Positions 15,892-25,296 of a stretch of 64,000 nt of DNA are shown piece after piece. Positions within the stretch are counted from its first letter, which is position 1. Every line of letters begins with the position of its first letter. Below the pieces are notes generated by a model, which saw only the letters and a program-made list of their open reading frames with translations, was not told where the DNA came from and did no database searches. This DNA is from G963663525 sp963663525 (GTDB taxonomy: Bacteria > Myxococcota_A > SURF-8 > G963663525): contig CAXXHC010000003.1 in assembly GCA_963663525.2 (NCBI GenBank), forward strand, positions 930,001-994,000, written 5' to 3'. The position numbers and the translations under genes are program-made.

Positions 15892-16299
15892 TCACTCCGT
15901 ACCGTCTTCGTTGTACTCATCGGACTCTCCGGACGGATAGAGCGCTTCCAGAGCGATCGCCGCCGGGATGTTGGAGATTCCCAATGCAAATCCGATAATG
16001 TCAACCTTCACCACGAACACGAACACTACAATCAGCAGCCCCAACAACCCGTAACGCAACACGAAACGCCCGGCGATTTTCCATGGTTCGGGACGGTCCT
16101 GAAACATCCTTCGACCGAAACGAACCAGAAGAAAATAGTTGAAACTACCAATCGCTCCACCCGACGCCACGCCCCAGGCGAAGCGGTCGGCCACCGAAAT
16201 CCCCAACATCGAAGGCAACGCAAAAGCCGCGATGGTCAGTATTCCGGCAAGGATCAGGCTGGCTGAAAGGATACGCTTGAGGCGGGCTTGCGGGAACAT
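15892..16299 (-). CDS. ATP synthase subunit I-like membrane protein
   Basis: A 135-residue protein with four predicted membrane helices and a short acidic tail (SGESDEYNEDGTE). Position and topology match the poorly conserved AtpI/UncI proteins that help c-ring assembly. Two in-frame ATGs exist; 16299 is preferred because AGGA lies five bases before it, within the end of the previous gene, while ATG 16305 is too close. The assignment rests mainly on gene order. Confidence 0.75.
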   Translation of the reverse strand: MFPQARLKRILSASLILAGILTIAAFALPSMLGISVADRFAWGVASGGAIGSFNYFLLVRFGRRMFQDRPEPWKIAGRFVLRYGLLGLLIVVFVFVVKVDIIGFALGISNIPAAIALEALYPSGESDEYNEDGTE

Positions 16300-16306
16300 C
16301 GTCATC

Positions 16307-16525
16307 CTATTTTTTCTGTAGCTTGCGGGCCAGGATTACAAGTCGGATCATGGCCCCGGCGCTACCGAACAACAGCATGACTAAAATCCCTATGGGGGCT
16401 GAATCCAACCAGTTATCAATTAGATAGCCAATCGCCGCAGCGCCCACGACCGACCCGGATACTTCGAATCCGAGTACGGTGAACGTCAAAGCTTTACGCC
16501 AAGCTCGTGAATCTTTTCGATCCAT
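16307..16525 (-). CDS. atpZ: AtpZ/AtpI-type small membrane protein
   Basis: A 72-residue protein with two membrane helices (FEVSGSVVGAAAIGYLIDNWL and PIGILVMLLFGSAGAMIRLVILARKL), the compact pattern of AtpZ, often found first in bacterial F0 operons and linked to magnesium transport or c-ring assembly. Its stop lies within the ribosome site of the next gene. It is the first gene of the operon. Confidence 0.8.
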   Translation of the reverse strand: MDRKDSRAWRKALTFTVLGFEVSGSVVGAAAIGYLIDNWLDSAPIGILVMLLFGSAGAMIRLVILARKLQKK

Positions 16526-16716
16526 TTGGTCCTATTCAACCAGACCACGTGTCGCTATGATCTAGCATAGGGTCAAGATACCGTCAATAAATTTTTATTT
16601 CCAAGTTTCATGCTTTCTTTTCAGAAGCGGAAATTAGAAAGCAGGTCGGAGGAAATCACCCAATTTACATTACATTACCACACTACACATGATCATGCTA
16701 CATCGGGTCAGGAGAC

Positions 16717-16925
16717 CCGATAAGAAAACTTTAAGGTTCAAGTCGGGAGACTTGAACCAACCAAGAGACCAGCGAAAGGGTGGCATGGGCGAACCGCAGG
16801 TTGCCCATGGACATCGTTCGTACACGGGCAAGCGGACGTTTCACGTCGCTTAGCCCGTGCCACCCTTTTGTTCCATATCGCGTAGACAATGCTAAAGTGT
16901 CGGGCTAAAAATTAGCCCGACCTAC
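16717..16925. repeat. Palindrome-rich unit, direct-repeat copy 1
   Basis: About 209 bases, repeated almost base for base at 17007-17214 (offset 290). It contains a GGTTCAAGTC/GACTTGAACC hairpin (16734-16757), a longer inverted pair AAAGGGTGG...CCACCCTTT (16776-16869), and a GTCGGGCTAAAAATTAGCCCGACCTAC palindrome at the end. No reading frame in it looks real. Confidence 0.85.
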
Positions 16926-17006
16926 CAACTCCTAACTTTCATTAACTTGGTTGTAGCGGCGAGGCGTAAGCCCGCCGAAAAGAGAGATTCGAGGACATAA
17001 AAGCAA

Positions 17007-17214
17007 CCGATAAGAAAACTTTAAGGTTCAAGTCGGGGGAGACTTGAACCAACCAAGAAGACCTGCGAAAGGGTGGCATGGGCGAACCGCAGGTTGCCCA
17101 TGGACATCGTTCGTACACGGGCAAGCGGACGTTTCACGTCGCTTAGCCCGTGCCACCCTTTTGTTCCATATCGCGTAGACAATACTAAAATGTCGGGTAA
17201 AATTACCCGACCTA
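17007..17214. repeat. Palindrome-rich unit, direct-repeat copy 2
   Basis: Matches 16717-16925 with only a few changes (an extra G in the first hairpin, AAGAAGACCTGC for AAGAGACCAGC, a few substitutions in the end palindrome). The whole 16526-17277 interval between atpZ and the next gene holds nothing else recognisable. Confidence 0.85.
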
Positions 17215-17277
17215 CGAATAAAATGAATCGGTAAAACGAAAACCAAGCCATTTACCGATAAAAAAATCACACCCGCT

Positions 17278-18120
17278 TCACGTTTTCTTCTCCGGCGAAT
17301 CCGCACTTTTGGTCTCTTTCGGCAAGGCCAGATATTTAGGATCTTTCGGCGGAGCCATCCACGCGGTGGTCCGCCTTCCTATACATGGCACAAGCGCCCG
17401 GAACCACAGAAGAATCGCCATGAACCACGGCACGATGGCCGAAAATCCTCCGGTTTCGATGAGCCGCAGCACCTTGTCGGCGATGCGCTCCGGCGGGGTC
17501 ATGAACGGGCTGAAGTCGGGCATGTCGCCGAAGCTGTCGTTGTCGAAAAAGCCGGTTTTCGACGGTCCCGGATTGACGATGCTCACCCGCACGCCATAGC
17601 GTCGCGCCTCTCCCCAGAGTGCATCCGTGAACCCGGCCAAGGCACATTTGGAGGCGCTGTAGTCGGTCATCGAGGGCAGCGGTCCCAGGGCGATGGACGA
17701 CGCCACGTTGATGATGTGCCCTTCGCCGCGCCGATAAAAGTGGGGCAGCAGCTTCTTGATGAAGGTGATCGGCCCGAAATAGTTGACATCCATCATACGG
17801 CGGGATTCCTCGATCGAGCACTTTTCAGCCGCCATGTACAGGCCGTATCCGGCGTTGTTCACGAGAATATCGATGCGGTCGTGTTTTTCCAGCAGCGTGT
17901 CGCAGGCCGACTCCACGGCCTCGCTGTCGGCGACGTCCAGGGGCAGCACTTCGGCGTCTCCACCGGCGCGGGTGATTTCTCCGGCCACCTCGATCAGTTT
18001 GCTTTCGGTGCGGGCGACCAGCACCACATAGGCTCCCCGTGCACCGAGTTTCAGGGCGATCAGACGACCGAAACCGCTGGAGGCTCCGGTCACGACGGCG
18101 ATTTTTCCATCCAAATCCAT
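17278..18120 (-). CDS. Short-chain dehydrogenase/reductase
   Basis: A 280-residue Rossmann-fold oxidoreductase. The nucleotide site is TGASSGFGR (about residues 11-19), the NNAGYG motif is at about 87, and the catalytic Ser/Tyr/Lys are in VASSIAL and DYSASKCALAG. The residues after strand 2 (ARTE) favour NADP(H). A hydrophobic C-terminal stretch (IVPWFMAILLWFRALVPCI) could sit in or on the membrane. Substrate unknown. It lies 22 bases after the FAD-linked oxidase on the same strand, so both probably act in one pathway. Confidence 0.9.
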   Translation of the reverse strand: MDLDGKIAVVTGASSGFGRLIALKLGARGAYVVLVARTESKLIEVAGEITRAGGDAEVLPLDVADSEAVESACDTLLEKHDRIDILVNNAGYGLYMAAEKCSIEESRRMMDVNYFGPITFIKKLLPHFYRRGEGHIINVASSIALGPLPSMTDYSASKCALAGFTDALWGEARRYGVRVSIVNPGPSKTGFFDNDSFGDMPDFSPFMTPPERIADKVLRLIETGGFSAIVPWFMAILLWFRALVPCIGRRTTAWMAPPKDPKYLALPKETKSADSPEKKT

Positions 18121-18142
18121 GGGGTTGCGCTCCTTTTGCAGA

Positions 18143-19570
18143 TCAGTCCAACAGCCATTTGCCCGGATTCATGATGCCGTTCGGGTCGAGCAACTTCTTG
18201 ATTTTACGCATGGTTTCCAGCATTCCGGGGTCGATGCGGTCTTTGAGTTTCTCCAGCGCCCAGATCGGCGTTTTGTACATCACGTAACCGCGCTCGGTCA
18301 GGACGTCGAGCAGGGTTTCGTTCAACTCGCGGATGCGTTGGACCTCTTCGGCGTCCTTTTTGTCGAACACGGCGATGAAGCGCAGCACCATGAAATGCCC
18401 GCCGCGCATCGGTCGGGACACCACGATGGGCGCAAAACCCCGCTCGATCATGATTTTCTCGCAGGTTTCCGCCGCTTCCGTGGCGCAACTGAGCGGTCCG
18501 TAGGTGCCGATCCAGGTCAGGCCGCCGCCGGGATGCTCGGTGAGGAATTTCAGGTCGGTGGGGAAATCGGCAAAGGCGCTCATCGCGGGGTTGACCTTGA
18601 CCAGCGTCGCCACGTCGAGGGGTTTTTCGTAGCGTTCCTGCAGGGTTGCGCCCAAGGCGTCGATGACCCGGTTGATCGCCTGCTCCTTGATCTTCATTTC
18701 CTTTTCGCTCTCGGCGGTCAGGTCGAGATACAGGAAAAATTTCGGCTCGCTTTTATCGATCACCGGATTGGGATGCTGTACGCCCATCATCATTTTCCCG
18801 GAAGGCCAGCTCAACCCGCCGATGTCGTCGAGCAACTCCAGGCGGGTCAGGCGCAACATGGCGGCGAAGGTCGCCCGGGCGGAGTAGGTCAGCACGAACA
18901 GCCGTTTGTTGTACGGATGGCTCGGCCAGAGTTGAAACGCCATTTTCGTGCAGATGCCCGTCGTTCCCTGCCAGCCCGTGAACAGTCCCGTGAGGCCGGG
19001 CATCGGCGGTTGTCCGAAGGGTTTGACGCCTGCGGCCCACGCGCCGGTGCGCATCGTCGAGCCATCCGGCAGGACCATTTCCAGGCCGGAAATCCACTCG
19101 TCCATGCTGCCGTATTTGAGCGAGCGGTTGGTCAGTCCTCCCATAAGGGCATTGGCCAGCACCGAGGTATACGGCGGAGCCAGCGAAAACCCCAGCGCCA
19201 GCGGCAGGTTGTTTTCGATCAGGTAATCTTTCAATTGTTGTTGGGTGACGCCGGGTTCGATCACCGCCACCATCTCGTCCACGTCGCATTCGAGGATGCG
19301 GTTCATTTTCGTGAGATCCATCACCAGCCCGCCCGGCGAAGGAATCGCCAACCCGCCGATATTCGTGCCCGCCACGCGGGGTGTAATGGGAATTTTCTTC
19401 TCATTACAAAGCCTTACGATAGCCTGTACCTCTTCGGCCTCGGTGGGAAAAACCACGAAGGCCGGGTCGGCGGCCTCGATTTCGGTACGGTCTTCTCGGT
19501 ATTCGGCCAGGAATTCTTCCTCGGTTCGCACGCGCTCTTCGCCTAAAAGTTCGATCAAAGCCTGTTTCAC
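18143..19570 (-). CDS. FAD-linked oxidase (VAO/PCMH family, GlcD- or cresol-hydroxylase-like)
   Basis: A 475-residue flavoprotein. The FAD-binding PCMH domain has PRVAGTNIGGLAIPSPGGLVMDL and GVTQQQLKDYL; the C-terminal cap domain ends in the typical LDPNGIMNPGKWL. This family oxidises 2-hydroxy acids or alkylphenols and passes electrons to a cytochrome or quinone. GTG 19570 was chosen because AAGGAGG lies six bases before it; longer in-frame extensions lack a ribosome site. Operon with the downstream SDR is likely. The substrate cannot be told from sequence. Confidence 0.88.
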   Translation of the reverse strand: MKQALIELLGEERVRTEEEFLAEYREDRTEIEAADPAFVVFPTEAEEVQAIVRLCNEKKIPITPRVAGTNIGGLAIPSPGGLVMDLTKMNRILECDVDEMVAVIEPGVTQQQLKDYLIENNLPLALGFSLAPPYTSVLANALMGGLTNRSLKYGSMDEWISGLEMVLPDGSTMRTGAWAAGVKPFGQPPMPGLTGLFTGWQGTTGICTKMAFQLWPSHPYNKRLFVLTYSARATFAAMLRLTRLELLDDIGGLSWPSGKMMMGVQHPNPVIDKSEPKFFLYLDLTAESEKEMKIKEQAINRVIDALGATLQERYEKPLDVATLVKVNPAMSAFADFPTDLKFLTEHPGGGLTWIGTYGPLSCATEAAETCEKIMIERGFAPIVVSRPMRGGHFMVLRFIAVFDKKDAEEVQRIRELNETLLDVLTERGYVMYKTPIWALEKLKDRIDPGMLETMRKIKKLLDPNGIMNPGKWLLD

Positions 19571-19673
19571 CTTGCTCCTCCTTAAGGAAGTGGTAAAAGA
19601 GTATCGACAACGCAACGTCGGATGTTCGAAGATGTTTCGCTAAAGGTTCCCCATAGTGACACAAGGAGATTCA

Positions 19674-20057
19674 ATGTTCAACCTGAAAAAAATCGACGAG
19701 TTCCGCACCGAGGTGATGGGAGCGAAACAGCCGGAGGTTCCCACCCTACCTTCCCGGCAGAGCGTTCTCGAATGCCTGGCCCTGATCGACGAGGAACGCG
19801 GCGAACTAGCGCGGGCGGCGGCGGCGGGCGACCTCGTGGAAATCGCCGACGCACTGGCGGATTTGATCGTGGTGGTCACGCAGTTGAGCTTCCGGGCGGG
19901 GATCGACATCGACGCCGTATTGGCCGAGGTGCACCGCTCGAACATGACGAAAGTGGGTGGCGCATTCAACGAGGCGGGGAAATTCATCAAGCCGCCGACC
20001 TATGAACCGGCGAATGTGGTCGGAGTGCTCGAAAAACAGGGCTGGAAAAAACCGTGA
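19674..20057 (+). CDS. MazG-like nucleotide pyrophosphohydrolase domain protein
   Basis: A 127-residue protein with the all-alpha NTP pyrophosphatase pattern EERGELARA...DLVEIADALADLIVVV (metal-binding E..E and E..D pairs). Related proteins (phage-type MazG/PRA-PH-like) often recognise non-canonical nucleotides. ATG 19674 follows AAGGAG at seven bases; an earlier in-frame ATG (19656) lacks a site. It is transcribed divergently from the FAD oxidase. Confidence 0.82.
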   Translation: MFNLKKIDEFRTEVMGAKQPEVPTLPSRQSVLECLALIDEERGELARAAAAGDLVEIADALADLIVVVTQLSFRAGIDIDAVLAEVHRSNMTKVGGAFNEAGKFIKPPTYEPANVVGVLEKQGWKKP

Positions 20058-20223
20058 TGGCTGCGGTACGGAGATTTTGCTCGGAAAACGGGCCCGAATT
20101 TCGCTTTTTCTTCCCCCTTTCCGTAAACGCGGAAGTGGGGTAGCATGGGACGCGAGTCCAGGGATCGAGAAAGTTTTTTGCAGGTGTTCTCAAGGTTTTT
20201 TTTAACGAATCGGAGGTTTAAGG

Positions 20224-21141
20224 ATGGTCGCAAAAGGGAAAAAGATTTGGTTCGATGGAGAGTTGATGAACTGGGACGACGCCAACGTCCACGTACTGAC
20301 CCACGGCCTGCACTACGGCACATCGGTATACGAAGGCATCCGCGCCTACAAACTCACGAGCGGTGGCGGGGCGATCTTTCGCCTGAAAGACCACATGGCC
20401 CGCTTCGTCGATTCCTGCCGTATCTTGCAGTTGCAGACCAAATATACCGTGGATGAACTGTGCGACGTCGTGCTGGAAACCGTCCGCGCCAACGACCTCG
20501 ACGAGTGCTACATCCGCCCGCTGGCCTGGGCCGGAGAAGGCAACATGGGCCTGTTCGCCGACAATCCCACCTCGGTGATGGTTGCCGCCTGGCCCTGGGG
20601 CGCCTACCTCGGTGACGAAGCCCTCAACAATGGCGTAAAAGTGCACGTTTCCACCTACAACCGGCATCATCCCAACATTTCGATGATCCGCGCCAAGATC
20701 GGCGGGCAGTATGTCACCGGCGTGCTCGCCAAGCGCGAGGCCCAGGCCCACGGCTACCACGAAGCGATCATGCTGGACACCCACGGCTACGTGGCGGAAG
20801 GCTCCGGCGAAAACATTTTCGCCATCAAGGACGGCGTGGCCTTCACTCCGCCGGACAGCTCGCCGATTCTGCCGGGATTTACGCGGGACTGCGCCATCCG
20901 CCTGCTGCAAGACGCGGGTGTCGAAGTGCGTAAGGAGTTGTTTCCACGCGATTTTCTCACCATCTGCGACGAAATTTTCCTCACCGGCACGGCGGCGGAA
21001 ATCACCCCCGTCAGCGAAGTGGACCGGCGTTCCGTGGGAAGCGGCAAGCCCGGACCCGTCACGAAAGGCATTCAAAAGGCGTATTTCGGCTGCGTGCACG
21101 GTGAAAACGAAAAATATGCCCACTGGCTCGACCGCCTGTAG
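20224..21141 (+). CDS. ilvE: Branched-chain amino acid aminotransferase
   Basis: A 305-residue fold-type IV PLP enzyme that exchanges amino groups between leucine/isoleucine/valine and 2-oxoglutarate. Signatures are HGLHYGTSVYEGIRAY, the lysine-bearing RAKIGGQY (PLP Lys), EAIMLDTHGYVAEGSGENIFAIKDG and ITPVSEVDRR. GGAGG lies seven bases before ATG 20224. It is followed after 14 bases by an ApbE-like gene, probably in the same transcript. Confidence 0.96.
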   Translation: MVAKGKKIWFDGELMNWDDANVHVLTHGLHYGTSVYEGIRAYKLTSGGGAIFRLKDHMARFVDSCRILQLQTKYTVDELCDVVLETVRANDLDECYIRPLAWAGEGNMGLFADNPTSVMVAAWPWGAYLGDEALNNGVKVHVSTYNRHHPNISMIRAKIGGQYVTGVLAKREAQAHGYHEAIMLDTHGYVAEGSGENIFAIKDGVAFTPPDSSPILPGFTRDCAIRLLQDAGVEVRKELFPRDFLTICDEIFLTGTAAEITPVSEVDRRSVGSGKPGPVTKGIQKAYFGCVHGENEKYAHWLDRL

Positions 21142-21155
21142 GAAAGGGATTTTCC

Positions 21156-22313
21156 ATGGCCCGTGTCCGCAGTCCCCAATCGGGACGTACTCCCGGTCCT
21201 CCAAAACAGCAGCGTTTCCTGATGGTTACACTCATCATCGGTGCGATTCTGGCCTACATGATGATTATCCAGCCCTGGCGTCCCGAAGGCGAGGAGCCGG
21301 AAATCGTCCAGAAGGTCAAGGAAAAGACCGAGAGCGTCAAGCCGCCGCCCCGCGCCCATTTCAAGCGCCACTGGAAAATCGACGGGATGCCGTGCTCGTT
21401 GACCCTCATGGGAGAAAAGTCCAAAGTTTTCGAAGACTTCGCCAATACCTGGTTTCAGACGGTCCGCAAGCGCCTGAAGGATCTCGAACCCGATGGGGAA
21501 GGCTTGCTGGGACGAATCAACCAGGAAGCGGCGAAAGGCCCGGCGAAGGTCGAACCCTGGCTGCTCAAGGAAATCCTTTCGGTAAAAAAGGTGGGCGAGA
21601 AGACGCGGGGACAGGTGGATCTGACACTGGGAGCGGTGCGCGCCGCCTGGAACCTGTCGAGCGGCAAAAAAGAGATTCTGCCTCCCGACGCCTTGCAGGA
21701 GGCTTTGAAGCAATCCGGCTGGAACCGGCTGGACATCGACGAGGAAAAGGGAACCGTGGCGTTCGAGGAACCGGGGATGAAACTCGACCTCTGGCCCGTC
21801 CGGGACGCCCTGGCGGCGAAACTGGCGATCGAATTGCTCAAAGATTGCGCGGCGAAGGAGTGGGCGTTTCGTATCGGGCGCGTGGTGAGTGTCGAAGGCA
21901 AGGGACCGGAGGGGCCGTGGACGGTCGAGGTGCCGCATCCTCGCAAGGAGGGGACGGCCTTTTCCCGTTTCGCGCTGACCTCCGGGACGGTGGCCTCGTG
22001 GGACGACAACGGGCCGCATTTTTCGGACAAAGGGTTTCGATACCATGAAGTGTTCGACGTGCTGACCGGCGTTCCCAGCCAGTTGAGCTGGAGCGCCACG
22101 GTGCTCAATCAAGATCCGGTGCGCGCCCAGGCCTATGCCTATGCCATGTTCGTGCTGGGCGCTCGGTCCGGGGGCAACATGGCTCAACAGACATTGCCCT
22201 GGCTGCCGGTGGTCTGGGTCACGCGCTCCGGGGACTATTTCATCACCGAGGCGATGCAGGATTTTCTCGTGCGCGAAGATTTCGAGATGAAGCCTTTCGG
22301 ACCGGTTTACTGA
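21156..22313 (+). CDS. Membrane-anchored, degenerate ApbE-like protein
   Basis: A 385-residue protein with one N-terminal membrane helix (FLMVTLIIGAILAYMMII) and a periplasmic domain that follows the layout of ApbE flavin transferases: GLLGRINQEA, GQVDLTLGAVRAAWNL, SGWNRLDIDEEKGTVAFEE, ALTSGTVASW, HEVFDVLTGVPSQLSWSATV and a final AYAMFVLGA. The catalytic signatures are altered: the usual DLGGIAKG segment reads DLWPVRDA, and the HIIDPRTG loop reads HEVFDVLTG. It may have lost flavinylation activity or use another ligand. Placement after ilvE does not explain its function. Confidence 0.7.
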   Translation: MARVRSPQSGRTPGPPKQQRFLMVTLIIGAILAYMMIIQPWRPEGEEPEIVQKVKEKTESVKPPPRAHFKRHWKIDGMPCSLTLMGEKSKVFEDFANTWFQTVRKRLKDLEPDGEGLLGRINQEAAKGPAKVEPWLLKEILSVKKVGEKTRGQVDLTLGAVRAAWNLSSGKKEILPPDALQEALKQSGWNRLDIDEEKGTVAFEEPGMKLDLWPVRDALAAKLAIELLKDCAAKEWAFRIGRVVSVEGKGPEGPWTVEVPHPRKEGTAFSRFALTSGTVASWDDNGPHFSDKGFRYHEVFDVLTGVPSQLSWSATVLNQDPVRAQAYAYAMFVLGARSGGNMAQQTLPWLPVVWVTRSGDYFITEAMQDFLVREDFEMKPFGPVY

Positions 22314-22358
22314 CGGGGAGGGCATCACAAAAAATTGTCACTTTGTAAAAAACCGATC

Positions 22359-22445
22359 ATGGCGAGTGATTTGCGAAGCAAATCGTATCGAGCCATCCCA
22401 TTTACTCCTCGATACACCGCCAAGGGTGGCACTCGGAGTGAGCGG
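22359..22445. repeat. Dispersed 87-bp repeat (GTGATTTGCGAAGCAAAT type), copy 1
   Basis: GAGTGATTTGCGAAGCAAATCGTATCGAGCC, a short gap, then CTCGATACACCGCCAAGGGTGGCACTCGGAGTGAGCGG. TTTGCGAAGCAAA is itself a palindrome, and TATCGAG/CTCGATA and GAGTG/CACTC pair as outer arms. Related copies lie at 34752-34838 and 52829-52928. Confidence 0.8.
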
Positions 22446-22580
22446 TATCCAATCAGAGTGAAATGACAATATCCTGTGATGCACCCACTGACGGGGGTAA
22501 AGCGCTGCAATGGTTGACTTTCCCCGGACTTGTGGCTAATCTCGGCTCATCGTTGTGGGAGAGGGTGAAAGGATGGAAGC

Positions 22581-23465
22581 ATGAAAAAATCGGTCTTGGT
22601 GTGCGTAGTGACGATGATCGCCTGTTGGACGTTGTTTGCTTGGGCGCAACAGCCGGAACAAGCAGCCGCCCCAGCCGGAGACGCTCCGGCGCAAAAAGCC
22701 GCCCCCGCCAAGGAAGTCGTTCCGGCGGACGCGAATAAAGCCCCCGAAGCCGCCCCGGAAAAGGCCGTCGAAGCCGAAAAGAAAGATCCCTTCGCGTTTG
22801 CCGAAGAACTGTTGGGGCAGATCGAAAAGGCGGTACGCAAACTTAGAACCTACACGTGCGAATTCCACAAGCAGGAATACAAAGACGGAAAAATGCTGCC
22901 CAAGGAAATCGCCATTATGAAATTTCGTGAAAAACCCAAACGTATCTATATGAAATGGATCGGCGAGCACAAAAAGAACCAGGAAGTGCTTTGGGGACCG
23001 GACTGGAACGATGGCGAACTCAAGGCCCACGAGGGCGGATTCTTCGGCTTCGTGACCGTCAATCTCGATATCAACGGCAAACTGGCGATGAAAGACAGCC
23101 GCCACCCGATCAGCGACGCCGGATTCCGTGAACTGATGAAAAAACTGCGCAAGGATCTCAACCTCGCCAAAAAGCACAAAGGAGATGGCGTGGAGTTCAT
23201 CGATCACGGATTCAAAACGGAAATGGGCAAGAAAAGCCGCTGTTACGAAGCCCATCTTCCCAAGGATCAAAATTCCAAATTCTATTGTTATAAGGCGTAC
23301 ATCTGCGGCGAAGCCGACACGCATCTGCCCAACACGGTGAAAATCTGGGACAAGGAAGACGGCAAAATGCGCCTCGTCGAGTACTACGCGTACACGAAAA
23401 TCAAGCGAAATCCGAAACTTACGGACAAGGACTTCGACCCCAAAAACGAAGAGTACAAATTCTGA
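22581..23465 (+). CDS. DUF1571-domain exported protein
   Basis: A 294-residue exported protein with a signal peptide (1-22, cut near AWA-QQ), an Ala/Pro/Glu-rich linker (23-66), and a DUF1571 domain: LGQIEKAVRKLRTYTCEFHKQEY, MKFREKPKRIYMKWIGEHKKNQEVLW, and GFFGFVTVNLDINGKLAMKDSRHPI. The family is predicted to be a periplasmic LolA-like beta-barrel half that binds lipid or another hydrophobic ligand; the role is unproven. ATG 22581 follows AAGGATGG. It is the first of three genes in the same direction. Confidence 0.85.
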   Translation: MKKSVLVCVVTMIACWTLFAWAQQPEQAAAPAGDAPAQKAAPAKEVVPADANKAPEAAPEKAVEAEKKDPFAFAEELLGQIEKAVRKLRTYTCEFHKQEYKDGKMLPKEIAIMKFREKPKRIYMKWIGEHKKNQEVLWGPDWNDGELKAHEGGFFGFVTVNLDINGKLAMKDSRHPISDAGFRELMKKLRKDLNLAKKHKGDGVEFIDHGFKTEMGKKSRCYEAHLPKDQNSKFYCYKAYICGEADTHLPNTVKIWDKEDGKMRLVEYYAYTKIKRNPKLTDKDFDPKNEEYKF

Positions 23466-23508
23466 TCTCGATCGACACTTACTTCTCTCCCGTTACCTTT
23501 CGTGCGGA

Positions 23509-25287
23509 ATGAAAACTATGAGCAGCGACGATTCCATTCAACTCATTCATCTACGCGGAAAGACCTACACGATCCGCTGGCCGCGCTCCGTCAACCGTTG
23601 GGACGAACATTTCGACCAGATTCTCGGCATGTGGGAGGACGGCGAAACCTCCACCGGTGACGCCGAACGCATGTTGCTGGCGATCCTGAAAAAATCGCCT
23701 GAATTCATCGATGTATACAACTCCGTAGGTGCGATCTGCTGGCGTGACGGCAACATCGACAAGGCGCTGGAATATTTTGAAGAGGGCTGGAAACTCTGCC
23801 ATTTTCTTCTTCCCGGCGATTTCTCGGGAAAGCTTCCCTGGCGTCTGGAGGACAACCGACCTTTCCTGCGCCTGATGCACAATATCGCCCTGGGATACCT
23901 GTATCGCGGAGAAGAAAAAGAGGCGCGCCGCCTGCTGGAACGCCAGATCGCGCTCAACCCTACGGACGACCAGGGCGCGGCCATGCTCATCGACGATATC
24001 GAGAAAAAACGGCTGGCATTCACCTCGCGCCAGAGAATCAGCCAGATTCTCAACGTTCCCGAAGCCGAACTGGGCCCGATTCTTCCCGCGATTGCGGAGC
24101 TGGAAAAGGATTTCCAGGACAAGTCCGAGGATCAACCGCCCTCGGGCTTCGAATTCGAGGCGGACAAGATCGACGCCCCGTATTTCGCCGGATTGCTGTT
24201 CTACTACGCCACCGGAGTTCCCGAGGTGCCGGAAGAGTGGCTTTTGAGCTTGGCGCTTCACGCCGCACAAAGCTGCCGACCGCTTGAAGGAGGGGGAATT
24301 CCTGCATACATTTTCAGTATTTACGCCTACCTGATCGAGCGGGAAAAATTCGACGACTTGGACCTGTACAACCTGCGCGACCTTCTCTACATCCGCGCTC
24401 CCGGAGATAGCTGGATCGCCAATCCGCTGGACGCCACGATTCTGGCGCGCCACTTGATGGACCCGGGTGTATACGACGAATACGAGCGCGACCGGCTGGT
24501 ATTTCTCCTGCTGGCGTACGAGGAAGTCAGCCGGGAAGCTTCCGTGCTGATCCTGCACGACTTTTTCTCCAACGCGATCCAGCAGGGGGACAATGCGTTG
24601 GAAATCATTCGGGATATTCTGGCGTCCACCCTGCCCGGTCCTTTGGGAAACGAGGATTTCTGGGAGATCCACGACCGCTATCAGCAATCCCTGTACGAAC
24701 AGGATTACTGGGAACTGGACGATCATTTTCACCCGATGGAATGGTCGGGCTGGGAAGGTTTCTACGCGGACGACGGGGAGGAATTCTTCCCGGAATACTA
24801 TATCCCGGACCTGGAAGACCTTTTCGAACGCTTGAGCGCAGAAGACGATTTCTCTCACGAACCGGCGCGGCTGGAATATTTCCCGTTGTCGCGGGATGAG
24901 TCGCTGTACGAGCTTCCCGACGATGACTGGACGGGATATCGCCGTATTCGCACGCCGCACCTCCCGCCTCGAATCCGTCGGTTCGCGATTCGCGCCCTGG
25001 CCGCGCTTACCGGCATCGAAACCACCATTCGGCGCTATCGCAAGGTAGAGACCTTGCCCGACTTCAACTTCCCGGAAATCCGGCACGGCGTGCTGGACCT
25101 GATCGAGGAATTCGAAGGCGAACTGGACCAGACTTTCGTCCGGGAATCGCTGGCAGGCATGGCTTTCGACACGGCGGGACACGTGCGTCTGCGCGCCCGC
25201 GCGCTGGCCGTCGAGCGTGGATACAGCCTGTCCAACGCCAAAACGCGCCCCATCCGGCGGTTCCGTCGCCGCCCAACCTCGATGTAG
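23509..25287 (+). CDS. TPR-repeat protein of unknown function
   Basis: A 592-residue soluble, acidic protein. Residues about 50-160 form two or three tetratricopeptide repeats (FIDVYNSVGAICWRDGNIDKALEYFEEGW and NIALGYLYRGEEKEARRLLERQIALNP). The remainder is helical and unusually rich in Asp, Glu, Trp and Tyr (for example DYWELDDHFHPMEWSGWEGFYADDGEEFFPEYY), ending in a basic tail RRFRRRP. I do not recognise the C-terminal part. It is nine bases from the next gene, so both are co-transcribed. Confidence 0.75.
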   Translation: MKTMSSDDSIQLIHLRGKTYTIRWPRSVNRWDEHFDQILGMWEDGETSTGDAERMLLAILKKSPEFIDVYNSVGAICWRDGNIDKALEYFEEGWKLCHFLLPGDFSGKLPWRLEDNRPFLRLMHNIALGYLYRGEEKEARRLLERQIALNPTDDQGAAMLIDDIEKKRLAFTSRQRISQILNVPEAELGPILPAIAELEKDFQDKSEDQPPSGFEFEADKIDAPYFAGLLFYYATGVPEVPEEWLLSLALHAAQSCRPLEGGGIPAYIFSIYAYLIEREKFDDLDLYNLRDLLYIRAPGDSWIANPLDATILARHLMDPGVYDEYERDRLVFLLLAYEEVSREASVLILHDFFSNAIQQGDNALEIIRDILASTLPGPLGNEDFWEIHDRYQQSLYEQDYWELDDHFHPMEWSGWEGFYADDGEEFFPEYYIPDLEDLFERLSAEDDFSHEPARLEYFPLSRDESLYELPDDDWTGYRRIRTPHLPPRIRRFAIRALAALTGIETTIRRYRKVETLPDFNFPEIRHGVLDLIEEFEGELDQTFVRESLAGMAFDTAGHVRLRARALAVERGYSLSNAKTRPIRRFRRRPTSM

Positions 25288-25296
25288 ACGAAGCCC

